DNA from: DATJLY01 sp963773665
GTDB taxonomy: Bacteria; Pseudomonadota; Alphaproteobacteria; ATCC43930; CGMCC-115725
Direction: 5' to 3'
DNA length: 64,000 bases
Assembly: GCA_963773665.1 (NCBI GenBank)
Contig: CAVZBZ010000002.1
Location: 682,001 to 746,000 of the forward strand
A program made the translations under genes and the position numbers. Under the pieces are notes generated by a model, which saw nothing but the letters and a program-made list of their open reading frames with translations, did no database searches and was not told the DNA's origin. This document shows positions 1 through 9,771 of the stretch, piece by piece; position 1 is the stretch's first letter, and each line of letters starts with the position of its first letter.

Positions 1-1253
1 GCCTCGCTGCCGCTGTCCTGCGTCACCGCCGTGAGCGTCACGTCGTAAAGGCCGGGAAACGCCCGATACGCGCGCGCGCACCACACCGTGCGCAAGGTCG
101 GGCGCGTGCCGGAGGGCGAGGTCGCGACGAAATTCTCCTCGCAGCGCTGCTGCGTCTGCCATTTGCGCGACCAGCCGTTGCCGAAGCCGGGATGAATCTG
201 CTGCGACAGGAAGGCCGCGAACTGGAACTGGTTGAGCGTGTCGCTCTTCACATAGACATGCGTGAGGCGCACGAGGCCGGTATTGAGGTCGCCCGCGATG
301 AAAAGCTGCGTGTCGCTGTTGCACAGGCTCGCATTGACGGTGGCGCGCGGCTTCGGCACGTCGTCGGCATTGGTGCGGCCCCAGCACGAGAACCACGGCG
401 CCGAGCTTTCCGGCGCCTCGTAGCGGCCGAACGCGACCGAGCGGAAGCCCATGCCCTCGAGCGAGGAATAAAGCCCGGCCTGCCAGTCGCGGAACTGCCG
501 GCCGATCTCGGCGGTGAAATCGGCGGGCGGCGCGGCGCCGCTCTCCTCGGCGCGGTCGATGAGCGCAACGGCAAAGCGCGCCGGCACGAGGAAGCTCACG
601 AGCTCGCCGCCCAATTCGTGCGCGACGTTGATGCCGGCGACAGTCCCGTCGGCCAGCACGGCCGGGCCGCCGCTCATCCCGGGGTTGAGCGCGCCCGAGA
701 AATGAATGCGCTGGTTGTAGGTGCGATCGACCGGGCCGTTATAGGTGCCGTCGACGATGGTGAAGCCCAGATCGAGCGGATTGCCCATCGAATAGAGATG
801 CTCGCCCTTCGCCAAATCGCCTTTGACGGCGCGGCCGGAAAAGGTGAAATAGGGCGTGTTGGCGCGGTCAAGCCGCACGACCGCCAAATCGTTCGCGACA
901 TCGAGCGCCAGGAGATCGAGCTTGCCGCGGCTGCCGTCCGCCATCAGGTATTCGAGCCGGTAGGTCTTGGGCTCGAGCGCGTACTGCGAGACGACGTGAT
1001 AATTCGTGATCGCGAGCCCGTCGCCGCTCACGAGAAAGCCCGAGCCGATCACGAACTGGCGCCCGGCCGCCTCGACGATGGTGCGGATCTGCAAGAGCCG
1101 CGGCCGCGCCGCGGCATAAACCGATTCCGCATTTGCCGCATCGCCGCCCGGCTCGGGCAGCGCAGCGGCCGGGTCGTGCGCGGCGGCAAGCGCCAAAACA
1201 CCGAGCGCGAACGCGGCTCTCAGGACGACGGACTGCGCAATCGATTTGCTCAA
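1..1253 (-). CDS. Secreted trypsin-like serine protease (3' end outside window)
   Basis: The reverse strand is open from a TTG at 1253 to the left edge, so the C-terminus is missing. An N-terminal hydrophobic stretch (about residues 10-25) looks like a signal peptide. A chymotrypsin-fold triad is visible: His86 in ITNYHVVS, Asp122 in DVANDLAVV and Ser194 in NPGMSGGPA. This is the arrangement of HtrA/trypsin-like peptidases. No PDZ domain is visible; the part after about residue 230 is Cys-containing and unassigned. It probably acts in the periplasm or outside the cell. The start is uncertain: the only purine-rich Shine-Dalgarno-like stretch (GAAGGCGG) lies 12 bases before the TTG. It lies 76 bp downstream of the glycosyltransferase gene on the same strand. 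Confidence 0.8.
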   Translation of the reverse strand, partial: MSKSIAQSVVLRAAFALGVLALAAAHDPAAALPEPGGDAANAESVYAAARPRLLQIRTIVEAAGRQFVIGSGFLVSGDGLAITNYHVVSQYALEPKTYRLEYLMADGSRGKLDLLALDVANDLAVVRLDRANTPYFTFSGRAVKGDLAKGEHLYSMGNPLDLGFTIVDGTYNGPVDRTYNQRIHFSGALNPGMSGGPAVLADGTVAGINVAHELGGELVSFLVPARFAVALIDRAEESGAAPPADFTAEIGRQFRDWQAGLYSSLEGMGFRSVAFGRYEAPESSAPWFSCWGRTNADDVPKPRATVNASLCNSDTQLFIAGDLNTGLVRLTHVYVKSDTLNQFQFAAFLSQQIHPGFGNGWSRKWQTQQRCEENFVATSPSGTRPTLRTVWCARAYRAFPGLYDVTLTAVTQDSGSE

Positions 1254-1329
1254 GGAGTTAACGAACCGCCTTCAATACTATCGCGCGATTCTAGACCCTG
1301 AAGGGGGCGTATGAAATCCCCTCTTTGCA

Positions 1330-2121
1330 TCAGCCGCGCGGCTTCTCGCGCGTCGCGGCCTTGAGGTGGACGAGCAGCGGATAGATCGCGGCGAGGAAGG
1401 CCAAGGCCACGCCCCACGCGCCCTCGCGATAGCCGCGCCGCGCGACGTAGGATTTCCACGCGCGGCTGAACACGCGGCGCAGCGAGGAGCCAAGGGACGG
1501 CACCCGCCCCGCCTCGATCGCGTCGAGCGCCGCCAGATCGGTGTAACGATTGACGCGCGCGACCATGTCCGAGAAATCGCGATAGACGTAATGGTCCATC
1601 GGCTGCGTCAGGCGGCGGCGCGGGCCTGAGAGATCGATCGGCGGATGGACGCGCCCCCTGCCCCAGCGCTTGGCGCCGGCATGGAACAGCGACGGCTTCG
1701 CCGTGACGCCGTTATAGGCGCCCCAGCCATAACGGACGAGGCGGTTGCCGATGCGATTGGCCATCGGCACGAGAAAATAGCCGTCGCTCGCACCGGCGAT
1801 GGCAACGCGAATTTCGGCGGCGAGCGCCTCGGGCACCCGCTCGTCGCAATCGACCTCGAGAATCCACTCGCCGCTGCACGCGTCGATGCCGGCGTTGCGG
1901 CGCTCGCCCTCGACCTCCCAGGCGCCTTCGACGATACGGGCGCCATGGTCCGCCGCGATTGCCGCCGAGCGGTCGGTCGAGCGGTCGAGCACCACCACGA
2001 TCTCGTCGGCAAAGCGCACCGACTCGAGGCACGCGCCGAGCCGAGCCTCTTCGTTGCGCGCGACGACCAGCGCCGAAAGGCGAGGGCTGCGCCCGCGCAA
2101 TTCGTCCGTCTGCAAGACCAT
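1330..2121 (-). CDS. Family 2 glycosyltransferase (WaaE/KdtX-like)
   Basis: A 263-residue GT-A glycosyltransferase. The N-terminal nucleotide-sugar domain begins with LSALVVARNEE, and a DXD-type metal site is seen in EVDCDERV near residue 100. A hydrophobic C-terminal segment (AWGVALAFLAAIYPLL) probably anchors it to the inner membrane. WaaE-like enzymes add sugars to the lipopolysaccharide core, but the acceptor here is unknown. I chose the ATG at 2121; the frame stays open to 2226, but the extra residues have no family character and would reach into the promoter region of the divergent oxidoreductase gene. No good ribosome site is visible, so the start is provisional. Confidence 0.8.
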   Translation of the reverse strand: MVLQTDELRGRSPRLSALVVARNEEARLGACLESVRFADEIVVVLDRSTDRSAAIAADHGARIVEGAWEVEGERRNAGIDACSGEWILEVDCDERVPEALAAEIRVAIAGASDGYFLVPMANRIGNRLVRYGWGAYNGVTAKPSLFHAGAKRWGRGRVHPPIDLSGPRRRLTQPMDHYVYRDFSDMVARVNRYTDLAALDAIEAGRVPSLGSSLRRVFSRAWKSYVARRGYREGAWGVALAFLAAIYPLLVHLKAATREKPRG

Positions 2122-2297
2122 GTCCGTCGGCTTCGGCAAAATTCGATCTTCCGGCCGCACCGGCGCAGCAATTCCTTTTAGGCAGCAAGCAGTTTTTATC
2201 AATTCCGTTCGAATCATGCGCGGCAAATCGTGGCGGGATTGCCAGCCCCGTATATTGTTCTTAGAGTGTTTTGCAACGCGCCTCGCAGGAGCCGAGC

Positions 2298-5200
2298 ATG
2301 GAGCTTTCGGCGGTCACGCTCGAGGACAAATACACAGTCGCATCCGGGCGGATCTATCTTTCGGGCATTCAGGCGCTGGTCCGGCTGCCATTGGTGCAGC
2401 GCAACAGAGACCGCGCGGCGGGTCTCCTGACCGGCGGATTCATTTCGGGCTATCGCGGCTCGCCCTTGGGCGGCTACGACACGGCGCTGTGGCAGGCAAA
2501 GCGCCACCTCGCCGCGCACGACATCCATTTCCAGCCCGGCCTCAACGAGGATCTGGCCGCGACCTCGGTCTGGGGCAGCCAGCAGGTTCCGCTTTTTCCC
2601 GGCGCGCGCGTCGCGGGCGTGTTCGGCATCTGGTACGGCAAGGGTCCCGGCGTCAACCGCTCGATGGACCCGATGAAGCATGCCAACATGGCGGGGAGTT
2701 CGCGCCTCGGCGGCGTGCTCTGCCTCGCGGGCGACGATCACGGCTGCCAATCCTCCACGACCGCGCATCAGAGCGAGCAGAATTTCCTGGCGGCGATGAT
2801 GCCGGTGCTCAATCCGGCGACGGTGCAGGAATATCTCGATTTCGGCCTCTGGGGCTTCGCGCTGTCGCGCTATTCGGGCTGCTGGCTGGGCTTCATCGCG
2901 GTGTCCGAGACGGTCGAAAGCTCGGCCTCGGTCGCGGTCGATCCCGGCCGCGTCGCGATCGTCGAGCCCACGGATTTCGAGATGCCGCCGGGCGGCCTCA
3001 ACATCCGCTGGCCCGATCTTCCGCTGGAACAAGAGCGGCGGCTGCACGGCCCGAAGATGGACGCTGTGGCCGCGTTCGCGCGCGCCAATCCGATCGACCG
3101 GTTGACGCTCGACCCGCCGCACGCGCGGCTCGGCATCGTGGCGACCGGCAAGGCTTGGCTCGACGTGCGCCAGGCGCTCGCGGAACTCGGCATCGACGAC
3201 CGCGCGGCTTCGCAGCTCGGCATCCGGCTCTACAAGGTCGGGATGTCGTGGCCGCTCGAAACCGCGGGCGCGCGACGCTTTGCCGAAGGGCTCGAGGACG
3301 TGCTCGTGGTCGAGGAAAAGCGCGGCTTCATCGAGGATCAGCTCGTCCGCATCCTCTACCACCTCCCGGCCGACCGGCGGCCGTCCGTCGCCGGCAAGAC
3401 CGACGAGGCGGGCGCGCCGCTGTTGCCGAGCGCAGGCGAGCTTGGTCCGACCTTGGTTGCGCACGCGATCGTGCAGCGCCTCGGGCGCTTGGGCGCCGAG
3501 ACTGCCTCGATGCGCCAGCGCCTCGCGCGCCTTGAATCGTTCGAGCGCCTCGTCAACGTGCCGCTCGCGAAGACGCAGCGTACGCCCTATTTCTGCTCGG
3601 GGTGTCCGCACAACACTTCGACCCGCGTGCCGGACGGCAGCCGCGCGCTCGCCGGCATCGGCTGTCATTTCATGGCGCAGTGGGTGCCGCAGCGGAACAC
3701 CGCGACCTTCTCGCACATGGGCGGCGAGGGCGCCGCGTGGATCGGCCAGGCGCCATTCAGCGCCGACCGCCACGTCTTCCAGAATCTGGGCGACGGCACC
3801 TATCAGCACAGCGGGCTTTTGGCGATCCGCGCCGCCGCCGCGTCCGGCGTCAACATCACCTATAAGATTCTTTATAACGACGCGGTGGCGATGACCGGCG
3901 GACAGCCGGTCGAGGGCCATCCCTCGGTCGGCGAGATCACGCATGAAGTGCTGGCGTCGGGCGCGAAGAAGGTCGTCGTGGTCAGCGACGAGCCGCATAA
4001 ATACGGCGCCGACGCGGGCTTCGCCCCCGGCACCGAGGTGCGCCACCGCGACGAGCTCGATCGCACCCAGCGCGAGCTGCGCCTGGTGCCGGGTCTTAGC
4101 GTGCTCGTCTACGACCAGACCTGCGCCGCGGAAAAGCGCCGCCGCCGCAAGCGCGGCCTCTATCCCGATCCGCCGAAGCGCGTCTTCATCAACGACGCCG
4201 TGTGCGAGGGCTGCGGCGATTGCTCGGAACAGTCGAACTGCGTCTCGGTCAAGCCGCTCGAAACCGAGTTCGGCCGCAAGCGCACGATCGACCAGTCGAG
4301 CTGCAACAAGGATTTCTCCTGCATCAAAGGTTTCTGCCCGAGCTTCGTCACCGTGCATGGCGGCCAGCCGCGCCGCATGGAGCGCCAGTTCGCGGACGCG
4401 GAGCATGACCCGCTGGCGCATCTGCCGCCGCCGCCCGAGCCGCGCGCGCTGGCCGAGCCGTTCGGCATGCTCGTCACCGGCATCGGCGGCACCGGCGTCA
4501 TCACCGTGGGCGCGCTCGTCGGCATGGCGGCGCATCTCGAGGGCAAGGGCTGCACGGTGCTCGACTTCACCGGGCTCGCGCAAAAAAACGGCGCGGTGAT
4601 GAGCCATGTGCGCATCGCCGCAGCGCCCGAGGAGCTTTACAGCGTGCGCATCGCGCCGGGCGGCGCCGATCTCGTGCTCGGCTGCGACCTCGTTGTCGCC
4701 GCGTCGCCCAGCGCCTTGAGCCGGATCGAGCATGGCGTGACGCGCGTCATCGCCAACAGCGATTTGCAGCCGACCGCCGCCTTCGTCCTCAACGGCGACG
4801 TCGATTTCGAGGCGCACACCATGGAGCGCGCGCTCGCCGCAGCGGCGGGCGGGGCCAATCTCGAACTCGTGGACGCGACCGGAATTGCGACCTCGCTCAT
4901 GGGCGATTCGATCGCGACCAACCTGTTCATGCTCGGCTATGCCTTCCAGAAAGGGCTTCTGCCGCTCGGGCTTGCCGCCATCGAGCGCGCGATCGAACTG
5001 AACGGCGTCGCGGTCGAGGCGAACAGGCACACCTTCAACTGGGGGCGCCTTGCCGCGCACGATCACGCCAAGCTCGAGCGGTTCCTGCATCCGGCGCATC
5101 CGGCGCAGGCGCTGCCGGCGCAAGGGCTCGCCGCCATCGTCGAGCGCCGCGGGACCTTCCTCGCCGAATACCAGGACGAGGCCTATGCGCGGCGCTACCG

Positions 5201-5783
5201 CGATTTCGTGGCGCGCGTGGCCGAGGCGGAGAAGACGCGCGTCCGGGGCCATGGCGAACTGGCCGAGGCGGTCGCGCGCGGGCTCTTCAAGCTGATGGCC
5301 TACAAGGACGAGTACGAGGTGGCGCGGCTCTACACCGACGGCGCGTTCCTGCAAAAACTCACTCGCGAATTCGACGGCAAGATGCGCCTCGAATTCCACC
5401 TGGCGCCGCCGCTTCTCGCAAAGCGCGACCCGATGACCGGGCACCTGCTGAAGCGGTCGTACGGGCCGTGGATGCTGCGCGCCTTCGCGCTGCTGAAGCG
5501 GTTCAAGTTTTTGCGCGGCACGGCGCTCGATCCGTTCGGCCGCACGGCGGAGCGGCGCATGGAGCGCCAGCTCATCGCCGATTACGAGCGCACGCTCGGC
5601 GAGCTTCTCTCGAGCCTCGCGCCCGAGAACCACGCGCTCGCGGTCGAGATCGCAGCGTTGCCTGAGCGCATCCGCGGCTTCGGCCACGTCAAGGAGCGCG
5701 CCATCGCCGAGGCCAAGGCGCGCGAGACGGCGCTGCTGGCCGCATTCCGCGCCCCCGTCCCGACCGCGACGGCGGCGGAATAG
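2298..5783 (+). CDS. Fused indolepyruvate:ferredoxin oxidoreductase (alpha-gamma type)
   Basis: This 1161-residue enzyme oxidatively decarboxylates aryl pyruvates (such as indolepyruvate or phenylpyruvate) to acyl-CoA with ferredoxin. Order of parts: N-terminal pyruvate-ferredoxin-type domain (FISGYRGSPLGGYD), CSGCPHNTS cysteines, ThDP site with GDGTYQHSG followed by YNDAVAMTGGQ, a cysteine-rich iron-sulfur region (CEGCGDCSEQSNC, CNKDFSCIKGFC), a gamma domain (TGIGGTGVITVGALVG) and a C-terminal DUF6537-like region. The ATG at 2298 is chosen because AGGAG sits 6 bases upstream. A separate split IorA/IorB pair lies at 30099-33763, so the strain has two systems. The substrate is inferred from family only. 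Confidence 0.92.
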   Translation: MELSAVTLEDKYTVASGRIYLSGIQALVRLPLVQRNRDRAAGLLTGGFISGYRGSPLGGYDTALWQAKRHLAAHDIHFQPGLNEDLAATSVWGSQQVPLFPGARVAGVFGIWYGKGPGVNRSMDPMKHANMAGSSRLGGVLCLAGDDHGCQSSTTAHQSEQNFLAAMMPVLNPATVQEYLDFGLWGFALSRYSGCWLGFIAVSETVESSASVAVDPGRVAIVEPTDFEMPPGGLNIRWPDLPLEQERRLHGPKMDAVAAFARANPIDRLTLDPPHARLGIVATGKAWLDVRQALAELGIDDRAASQLGIRLYKVGMSWPLETAGARRFAEGLEDVLVVEEKRGFIEDQLVRILYHLPADRRPSVAGKTDEAGAPLLPSAGELGPTLVAHAIVQRLGRLGAETASMRQRLARLESFERLVNVPLAKTQRTPYFCSGCPHNTSTRVPDGSRALAGIGCHFMAQWVPQRNTATFSHMGGEGAAWIGQAPFSADRHVFQNLGDGTYQHSGLLAIRAAAASGVNITYKILYNDAVAMTGGQPVEGHPSVGEITHEVLASGAKKVVVVSDEPHKYGADAGFAPGTEVRHRDELDRTQRELRLVPGLSVLVYDQTCAAEKRRRRKRGLYPDPPKRVFINDAVCEGCGDCSEQSNCVSVKPLETEFGRKRTIDQSSCNKDFSCIKGFCPSFVTVHGGQPRRMERQFADAEHDPLAHLPPPPEPRALAEPFGMLVTGIGGTGVITVGALVGMAAHLEGKGCTVLDFTGLAQKNGAVMSHVRIAAAPEELYSVRIAPGGADLVLGCDLVVAASPSALSRIEHGVTRVIANSDLQPTAAFVLNGDVDFEAHTMERALAAAAGGANLELVDATGIATSLMGDSIATNLFMLGYAFQKGLLPLGLAAIERAIELNGVAVEANRHTFNWGRLAAHDHAKLERFLHPAHPAQALPAQGLAAIVERRGTFLAEYQDEAYARRYRDFVARVAEAEKTRVRGHGELAEAVARGLFKLMAYKDEYEVARLYTDGAFLQKLTREFDGKMRLEFHLAPPLLAKRDPMTGHLLKRSYGPWMLRAFALLKRFKFLRGTALDPFGRTAERRMERQLIADYERTLGELLSSLAPENHALAVEIAALPERIRGFGHVKERAIAEAKARETALLAAFRAPVPTATAAE

Positions 5784-5889
5784 CGGACAACTCCCGGCCT
5801 AAAGCTCTACCGCACCGGTCGCGCGCAGCGGGAACCGGCGCGGACACGCTTTCGTTGGCGTCATGAGCCAAGGCGAGAAGGGTGCGACC

Positions 5890-6420
5890 ATGCCTGCCAC
5901 TGCCCGGACCCTGCTGTTCCTCCTCCCGGCGATCGGTGCGTTATCCGGCTGCGGCATGCTCGGACACCGCACCGCCGCGGTGGCGCCGCCCGCGCCGCCC
6001 GCGGCGACGATCAACGGCGCCATGATCGCGCCGACACAAGCGGCGCCGGCGCCGGTCTATTCCGGCAGCAGCGCGGCACCTTCCGTGGCGCAGGGCGCCG
6101 GCTTGCGGCTTTCGGCGAGCGAGGCGCTTGCCCTGCTTGCCAACAATACCGCCGTCGGCCTCACCGACGCGGGCGTTCCGTACCTGGTTTACTTCGGCAA
6201 CGACGGCGCCGCGCATTTCCGCGAGGACACGCTCGCCGACACCGGGACGTGGCGCGTCCTGCCCGACGGCGAGGTGTGCTCGGAGCTGCCGAGCATCTCG
6301 CGCGGCGCCGAGACGTGCTATGCGCTCGCGCGCTATGGCGACGTGATCCTCTATCAGCGCCCCGACGGGCTCGCGCTCGGCAGCATCCGGGTGGTCGCCG
6401 GCAATCCGCAAAATCTTTAA
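5890..6420 (+). CDS. Putative lipoprotein, unknown function
   Basis: A 176-residue protein with a clear lipoprotein signal: hydrophobic residues 8-18 followed by the lipobox LSGC, so Cys21 would be lipidated after cleavage. A Pro/Ala-rich linker (about 30-65) is followed by a compact domain with two later cysteines, in EVCSELPS and AETCYALAR. No known family is recognised. The ATG at 5890 is preferred over an upstream in-frame ATG at 5863 because GAGAAGGG precedes it at 7 bases. It sits 72 bp before the ctpA gene on the same strand and may be co-transcribed with it. Confidence 0.72.
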   Translation: MPATARTLLFLLPAIGALSGCGMLGHRTAAVAPPAPPAATINGAMIAPTQAAPAPVYSGSSAAPSVAQGAGLRLSASEALALLANNTAVGLTDAGVPYLVYFGNDGAAHFREDTLADTGTWRVLPDGEVCSELPSISRGAETCYALARYGDVILYQRPDGLALGSIRVVAGNPQNL

Positions 6421-6492
6421 TATTGGCGGGGCTTCTCGCTGACCTCGCGCGCGGCTAGACTCGCGCGCTTGAATTGCTGTCCGGGTCATGCC

Positions 6493-7848
6493 ATGCGCCC
6501 CTTGAAGCCCACCCTCTCGCTCGCATTTCTCGCCCTCGTCGGTCTCGGTCTTCCGGCGAGCCTCGCCGCGTCCGACAGCCCGGACCAGGTCAATCGCGGC
6601 CTGTTCGACGAGGTCTTCGATCAGGTCCGCAAGAACTATGTCGAGCCGGTCACCGAGAAGCAGCTTACCGAAGGCGCGATCAAGGGCATGCTCGCCTCGC
6701 TCGATCCGCATTCGAGCTATCTCGACGCCAAGGAATACCGCGAGATGATGGTGACGACGCGCGGCGAGTTCGGCGGGCTCGGGATGCAGGTGACGATGGA
6801 GAACGGCGCGGTGAAGGTCATCTCGCCGATCGACGACACGCCGGCCGCGCAGGCCGGGATCAAGCCCGGCGACCTCATCCTGGCGATCGACAGCGCCCCG
6901 GTCAGCGACATGACCCTGTCCGAAGCGGTCGAAAAACTACGCGGCGCGGTCGGGACGCCGGTCAAGCTGACGCTCCGGCGCGAGGGGCGCGACCCGTTCG
7001 AGCTGTCGCTGACCCGCGCCGACATCAAGGTCGCGCCGGTGAAGTCGCATATCGAGGACAACAACGTCGCCTATATCCGCATCACCTCGTTCTCCGAGCG
7101 CGCGTCGAACTCGGTCGAGCAGGCGATGAAGACGCTGCGCCAGCAGGCGAACGGCAAGCTCGCCGGCGTCGTGCTCGACCTGCGCAACAATCCGGGCGGG
7201 CTGCTCGACCAGGCGGTGGCGGTGTCGAACGACTTCCTCGACAGCGGCGAGATCGTGTCGATGAAGGGGCGCCAGCCGCAGGACAACCGCAGCTTCAGCG
7301 CCCAGCCCGACCATGACCTCGCGCGCGGCCTGCCGGTGGTGGTGCTGATCAATGGCGGCTCGGCGTCCGCCTCGGAGATCGTCGCGGGCGCGCTGCACGA
7401 CGATCACCGCGCCATCCTGCTCGGCACGCGCTCGTTCGGAAAGGGCTCGGTGCAGACGGTTCTGCCGGTGAAGCAGAGCGGCGGCGCCGTGCGCCTGACG
7501 ACGGCGCTCTACTACACGCCGTCAGGCCGCTCGATCCAAGGCGAGGGCATCGCCCCCGACGTCGTCGTCCCGCCCGCCAAGATCGAAAAGGTCGCGACCG
7601 GCAAACAGCTGCACGAGGCCGACCTGCGCGGCGCGCTCAAGAACGACCAGGCGCTCGCGGCACCCGCGGCGGCCGTTACGCCGGCCAATCCCGCGCCCAA
7701 CGTGCCGCCGGGAACGACGCCGGTGCCGAAGCCCGAGGCAAACGCGCTCGACAGCGAGACGCTCGGCACCGACCAGGACTATCAGTTCGTCCGGGCCGTC
7801 AACCTGCTGCACGGCGTGAGCCTGTTCCGGAGCCTCGCGGCGCAATAG
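6493..7848 (+). CDS. ctpA: S41 carboxyl-terminal processing protease
   Basis: A 451-residue periplasmic protease of the CtpA/Prc family. A signal peptide spans about residues 8-26, a PDZ domain about 90-170 (GLGMQV to ILAID), and the S41 catalytic domain follows. The catalytic Ser lies in GGSASASE (about 290-294) and the Lys is Lys317 in GTRSFGKGSVQ. The C-terminal tail is Ala/Pro-rich. Such enzymes trim C-termini of periplasmic proteins and act on peptidoglycan hydrolases. The start at 6493 follows another ATG in a different frame and has only a weak ribosome site. It converges with the gene ending at 7856, 7 bp away. Confidence 0.93.
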   Translation: MRPLKPTLSLAFLALVGLGLPASLAASDSPDQVNRGLFDEVFDQVRKNYVEPVTEKQLTEGAIKGMLASLDPHSSYLDAKEYREMMVTTRGEFGGLGMQVTMENGAVKVISPIDDTPAAQAGIKPGDLILAIDSAPVSDMTLSEAVEKLRGAVGTPVKLTLRREGRDPFELSLTRADIKVAPVKSHIEDNNVAYIRITSFSERASNSVEQAMKTLRQQANGKLAGVVLDLRNNPGGLLDQAVAVSNDFLDSGEIVSMKGRQPQDNRSFSAQPDHDLARGLPVVVLINGGSASASEIVAGALHDDHRAILLGTRSFGKGSVQTVLPVKQSGGAVRLTTALYYTPSGRSIQGEGIAPDVVVPPAKIEKVATGKQLHEADLRGALKNDQALAAPAAAVTPANPAPNVPPGTTPVPKPEANALDSETLGTDQDYQFVRAVNLLHGVSLFRSLAAQ

Positions 7849-7855
7849 GCCGCGA

Positions 7856-8452
7856 TCAGAGCTGGGCGATGACCGCCCGCGCGGCGTTGGTGATTGTGAC
7901 ATCGCTGGCGCTGGCGCTGATCGCCTCGGCGTACCACTGATCGACCGCCTGCGACAGAAGCAGGCTGCCGCGCTTCCTGAGATCGGCGCCGACGATCGCC
8001 TCGAGCGAGCGCAGCCGGGCGAACAGCTTGCGCGTCGCGGCCTTGCGCCGCTCCTCCGCCTGTTGCGCGCTGGCGAGGCGGGCGGCCGAGTCCGGCTGGC
8101 CCGGCGCCTTGGCGCTTGCCGCAGGCCGCGGCGGGGCGACGGCGGCGGGCCGCGGCGGGGCGGAGGCGGCGGGCCGCGGCGGGGTCATCGTGACGGGAGC
8201 AGGCGCCTTCGCGGCGGGCGGCGGCATGGCTGGCTTCGCGGCCGGGGCTGCGGGCCGCACCATGGCTGCGGCCTTCGCGGGCTCGACCTTCTTCAAAGGC
8301 TGAATAATCGGCTTCTTCGCAACGGTCTTGCTGGACGGGGAAGGCTTCTTCACCGGCGCGAGCTTCTTGGTCGCGGCGATCGCCTTAGCCGCCGACTTGC
8401 CCGACGATTTTGAGCGCCGCTTCTTGTCGGCTGCCCGGTCGCGAGATCTCAT
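7856..8452 (-). CDS. Lys/Ala/Pro-rich protein of unknown function
   Basis: 198 residues. The N-terminal two thirds is low complexity: Lys-rich (DKKRRSKSSGKSAAKA), then three to four copies of a PPRPAA unit encoded by near-tandem repeats of about 27 bp around 8115-8190. The C-terminal 80 residues look folded: a charged helix (AEERRKAATRKLFARLRSLE) and a segment with QWYAEAI. The basic N-terminus resembles nucleic-acid-binding or histone-H1-like tails, but function is unknown. Start at 8452 is supported by GGAGGG 5 bases upstream; longer readings are less likely. Confidence 0.6.
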   Translation of the reverse strand: MRSRDRAADKKRRSKSSGKSAAKAIAATKKLAPVKKPSPSSKTVAKKPIIQPLKKVEPAKAAAMVRPAAPAAKPAMPPPAAKAPAPVTMTPPRPAASAPPRPAAVAPPRPAASAKAPGQPDSAARLASAQQAEERRKAATRKLFARLRSLEAIVGADLRKRGSLLLSQAVDQWYAEAISASASDVTITNAARAVIAQL

Positions 8453-8819
8453 CGTTCCCTCCGGTGGGCGTCCCGCCCGCGCGCTCAAAGTGGAACCGGC
8501 CCCCGGATTGAGCAAGCGAAAATCGCGCAGTCAGCGGAAATCGCCCACACTTTTCCGGGCCCGCCCGTCCCGGCCGCAACCTGGCCGGCGCGGACGAAGC
8601 TACTGTATCTGATTAATGTCATAGCTCAATCTTCTGTTAAAGAATACAAATTTTCCGCTTCTGAGAGTCCGGATGAAGTCGGCGGTGGGGCCGCCTCCGC
8701 GGGCGGACGCACCCTGCCCGGCTGCCGCCAACGCGAATCGGGGCCCGGTCCGCGACCTTGAAGCGGCTCGGCTTGGCGTGCCAGAATCGCCGAACTGCCG
8801 CCCAAGACCAGGAGGAGCC
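8453..8819. other. Intergenic region with AT-rich patch
   Basis: This stretch of 367 bases lies between two divergent genes and shows no convincing gene. A strongly AT-rich patch at about 8600-8660 stands out from the local GC and is the likely site of promoters. On the reverse strand TTGAGC and TACAGT are spaced 16 bases apart, a plausible sigma-70 pair for the Lys-rich protein gene. No terminator or long repeat is seen. Confidence 0.4.
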
Positions 8820-9767
8820 ATGCCCACGATCAAGGTCGCCGACATCGCGTGGGGCCGGCTGTGCTCGCCCGATCTCGATGTCGCCGAGGAGTTCCTGACC
8901 GATTTCGGCATGGTCCGGGCCGCCCGGACATCCACGGCGCTGTACATGCGCGGCACCGACCCCTGCGACCATCTCCACGTCACCGAGCTTGGCAAGCCGC
9001 GTTTTGTCGGATTCGCCTATTACGCCCAGAGCGAGGACGACCTCGCGAAGGTGGCGAAGCTTCCGGGCGCGTCCGGCGTCGAGCATCCGGACGAGCCGGG
9101 CGGCGGCAAGCGCGTGCGCCTCAAGGACCCAGACGGCTGGCAGATCGAGGTGGTGTGGGGGCTCGATCCGGTGGCCGCCCTCCCCTTGCGCGAGATCCCG
9201 TTCAACATGGCATCCCAACGCGTCGCCCGGGCGGGCGCGCTGATGCGGCCAAAGCGCGCCGTGCCGGCGCAGGTCATGCGCATGGGCCACAGCGTCATCA
9301 TGACGCGCGACATAAGCCGCTCGCTCGCCTGGTACCGCGACACGGTCGGCCTGGTGAAGTCGGACGAGGTCTATCGCGACAAGCCCGAGCAGCTCGTCGG
9401 CTCGTTCAACCGCTGCGACCGCGGCGAGGCGTTCGTCGACCACCACGTGTTCTTCTGCATTGGCGGCGACAAGAGCGGCCTCAACCATTTCTCCTACGAG
9501 GTGCGCGACGTCAACGACGTGATGATGGGCCACGATTTCCTGAAAACCAAAGGCTACAAGCACATGTGGGGGATCGGGCGGCACCATTTGGGCAGCCAGA
9601 TCTACGACTACTGGTGCGATCCGTGGGGGCGCGTGCACGAGCACTGGACCGACAGCGACCGCATCAACATGCACCACCAGCCGACCCTGGTGAAAGGCGG
9701 CGAGGGCACCAAGGGCCCGTGGGGCGAGCCCGCTCCGCGCGAATTCCAGGAGCACGCGACGCCGTAG
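8820..9767 (+). CDS. VOC-family type I extradiol dioxygenase-like protein
   Basis: 315 residues with two vicinal-oxygen-chelate domains, the layout of catechol 2,3-dioxygenase/BphC enzymes. The expected Fe(II) ligands are present in the C-terminal domain: His157 (RMGHSVI), His223 (LNHFSYEV) and Glu274 (RVHEHW). It is therefore likely active on a vicinal diol aromatic, substrate unknown. The start at 8820 follows AGGAGGAGCC. It is closely similar throughout to the protein at 49933-50880 (shared ALYMRGTDP, HLHVTE, DHHVFFC, HMWGIGRH), showing a duplicated family. The liv operon converges on it with 4 bp between stops. Confidence 0.85.
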   Translation: MPTIKVADIAWGRLCSPDLDVAEEFLTDFGMVRAARTSTALYMRGTDPCDHLHVTELGKPRFVGFAYYAQSEDDLAKVAKLPGASGVEHPDEPGGGKRVRLKDPDGWQIEVVWGLDPVAALPLREIPFNMASQRVARAGALMRPKRAVPAQVMRMGHSVIMTRDISRSLAWYRDTVGLVKSDEVYRDKPEQLVGSFNRCDRGEAFVDHHVFFCIGGDKSGLNHFSYEVRDVNDVMMGHDFLKTKGYKHMWGIGRHHLGSQIYDYWCDPWGRVHEHWTDSDRINMHHQPTLVKGGEGTKGPWGEPAPREFQEHATP

Positions 9768-9771
9768 CGCC

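Noticed and set aside
2214..5687. A 1157-codon open frame on the reverse strand opposite the fused oxidoreductase
   Set aside because: High-GC antisense shadow: Arg/Ala/His-rich, no family motifs, and the forward frame has all domains and a ribosome site.
8115..8190. Possible CRISPR or tandem-repeat array
   Set aside because: The repeats are in-frame codons for a Pro-rich tract in the protein ending at 7856, without unique spacers.
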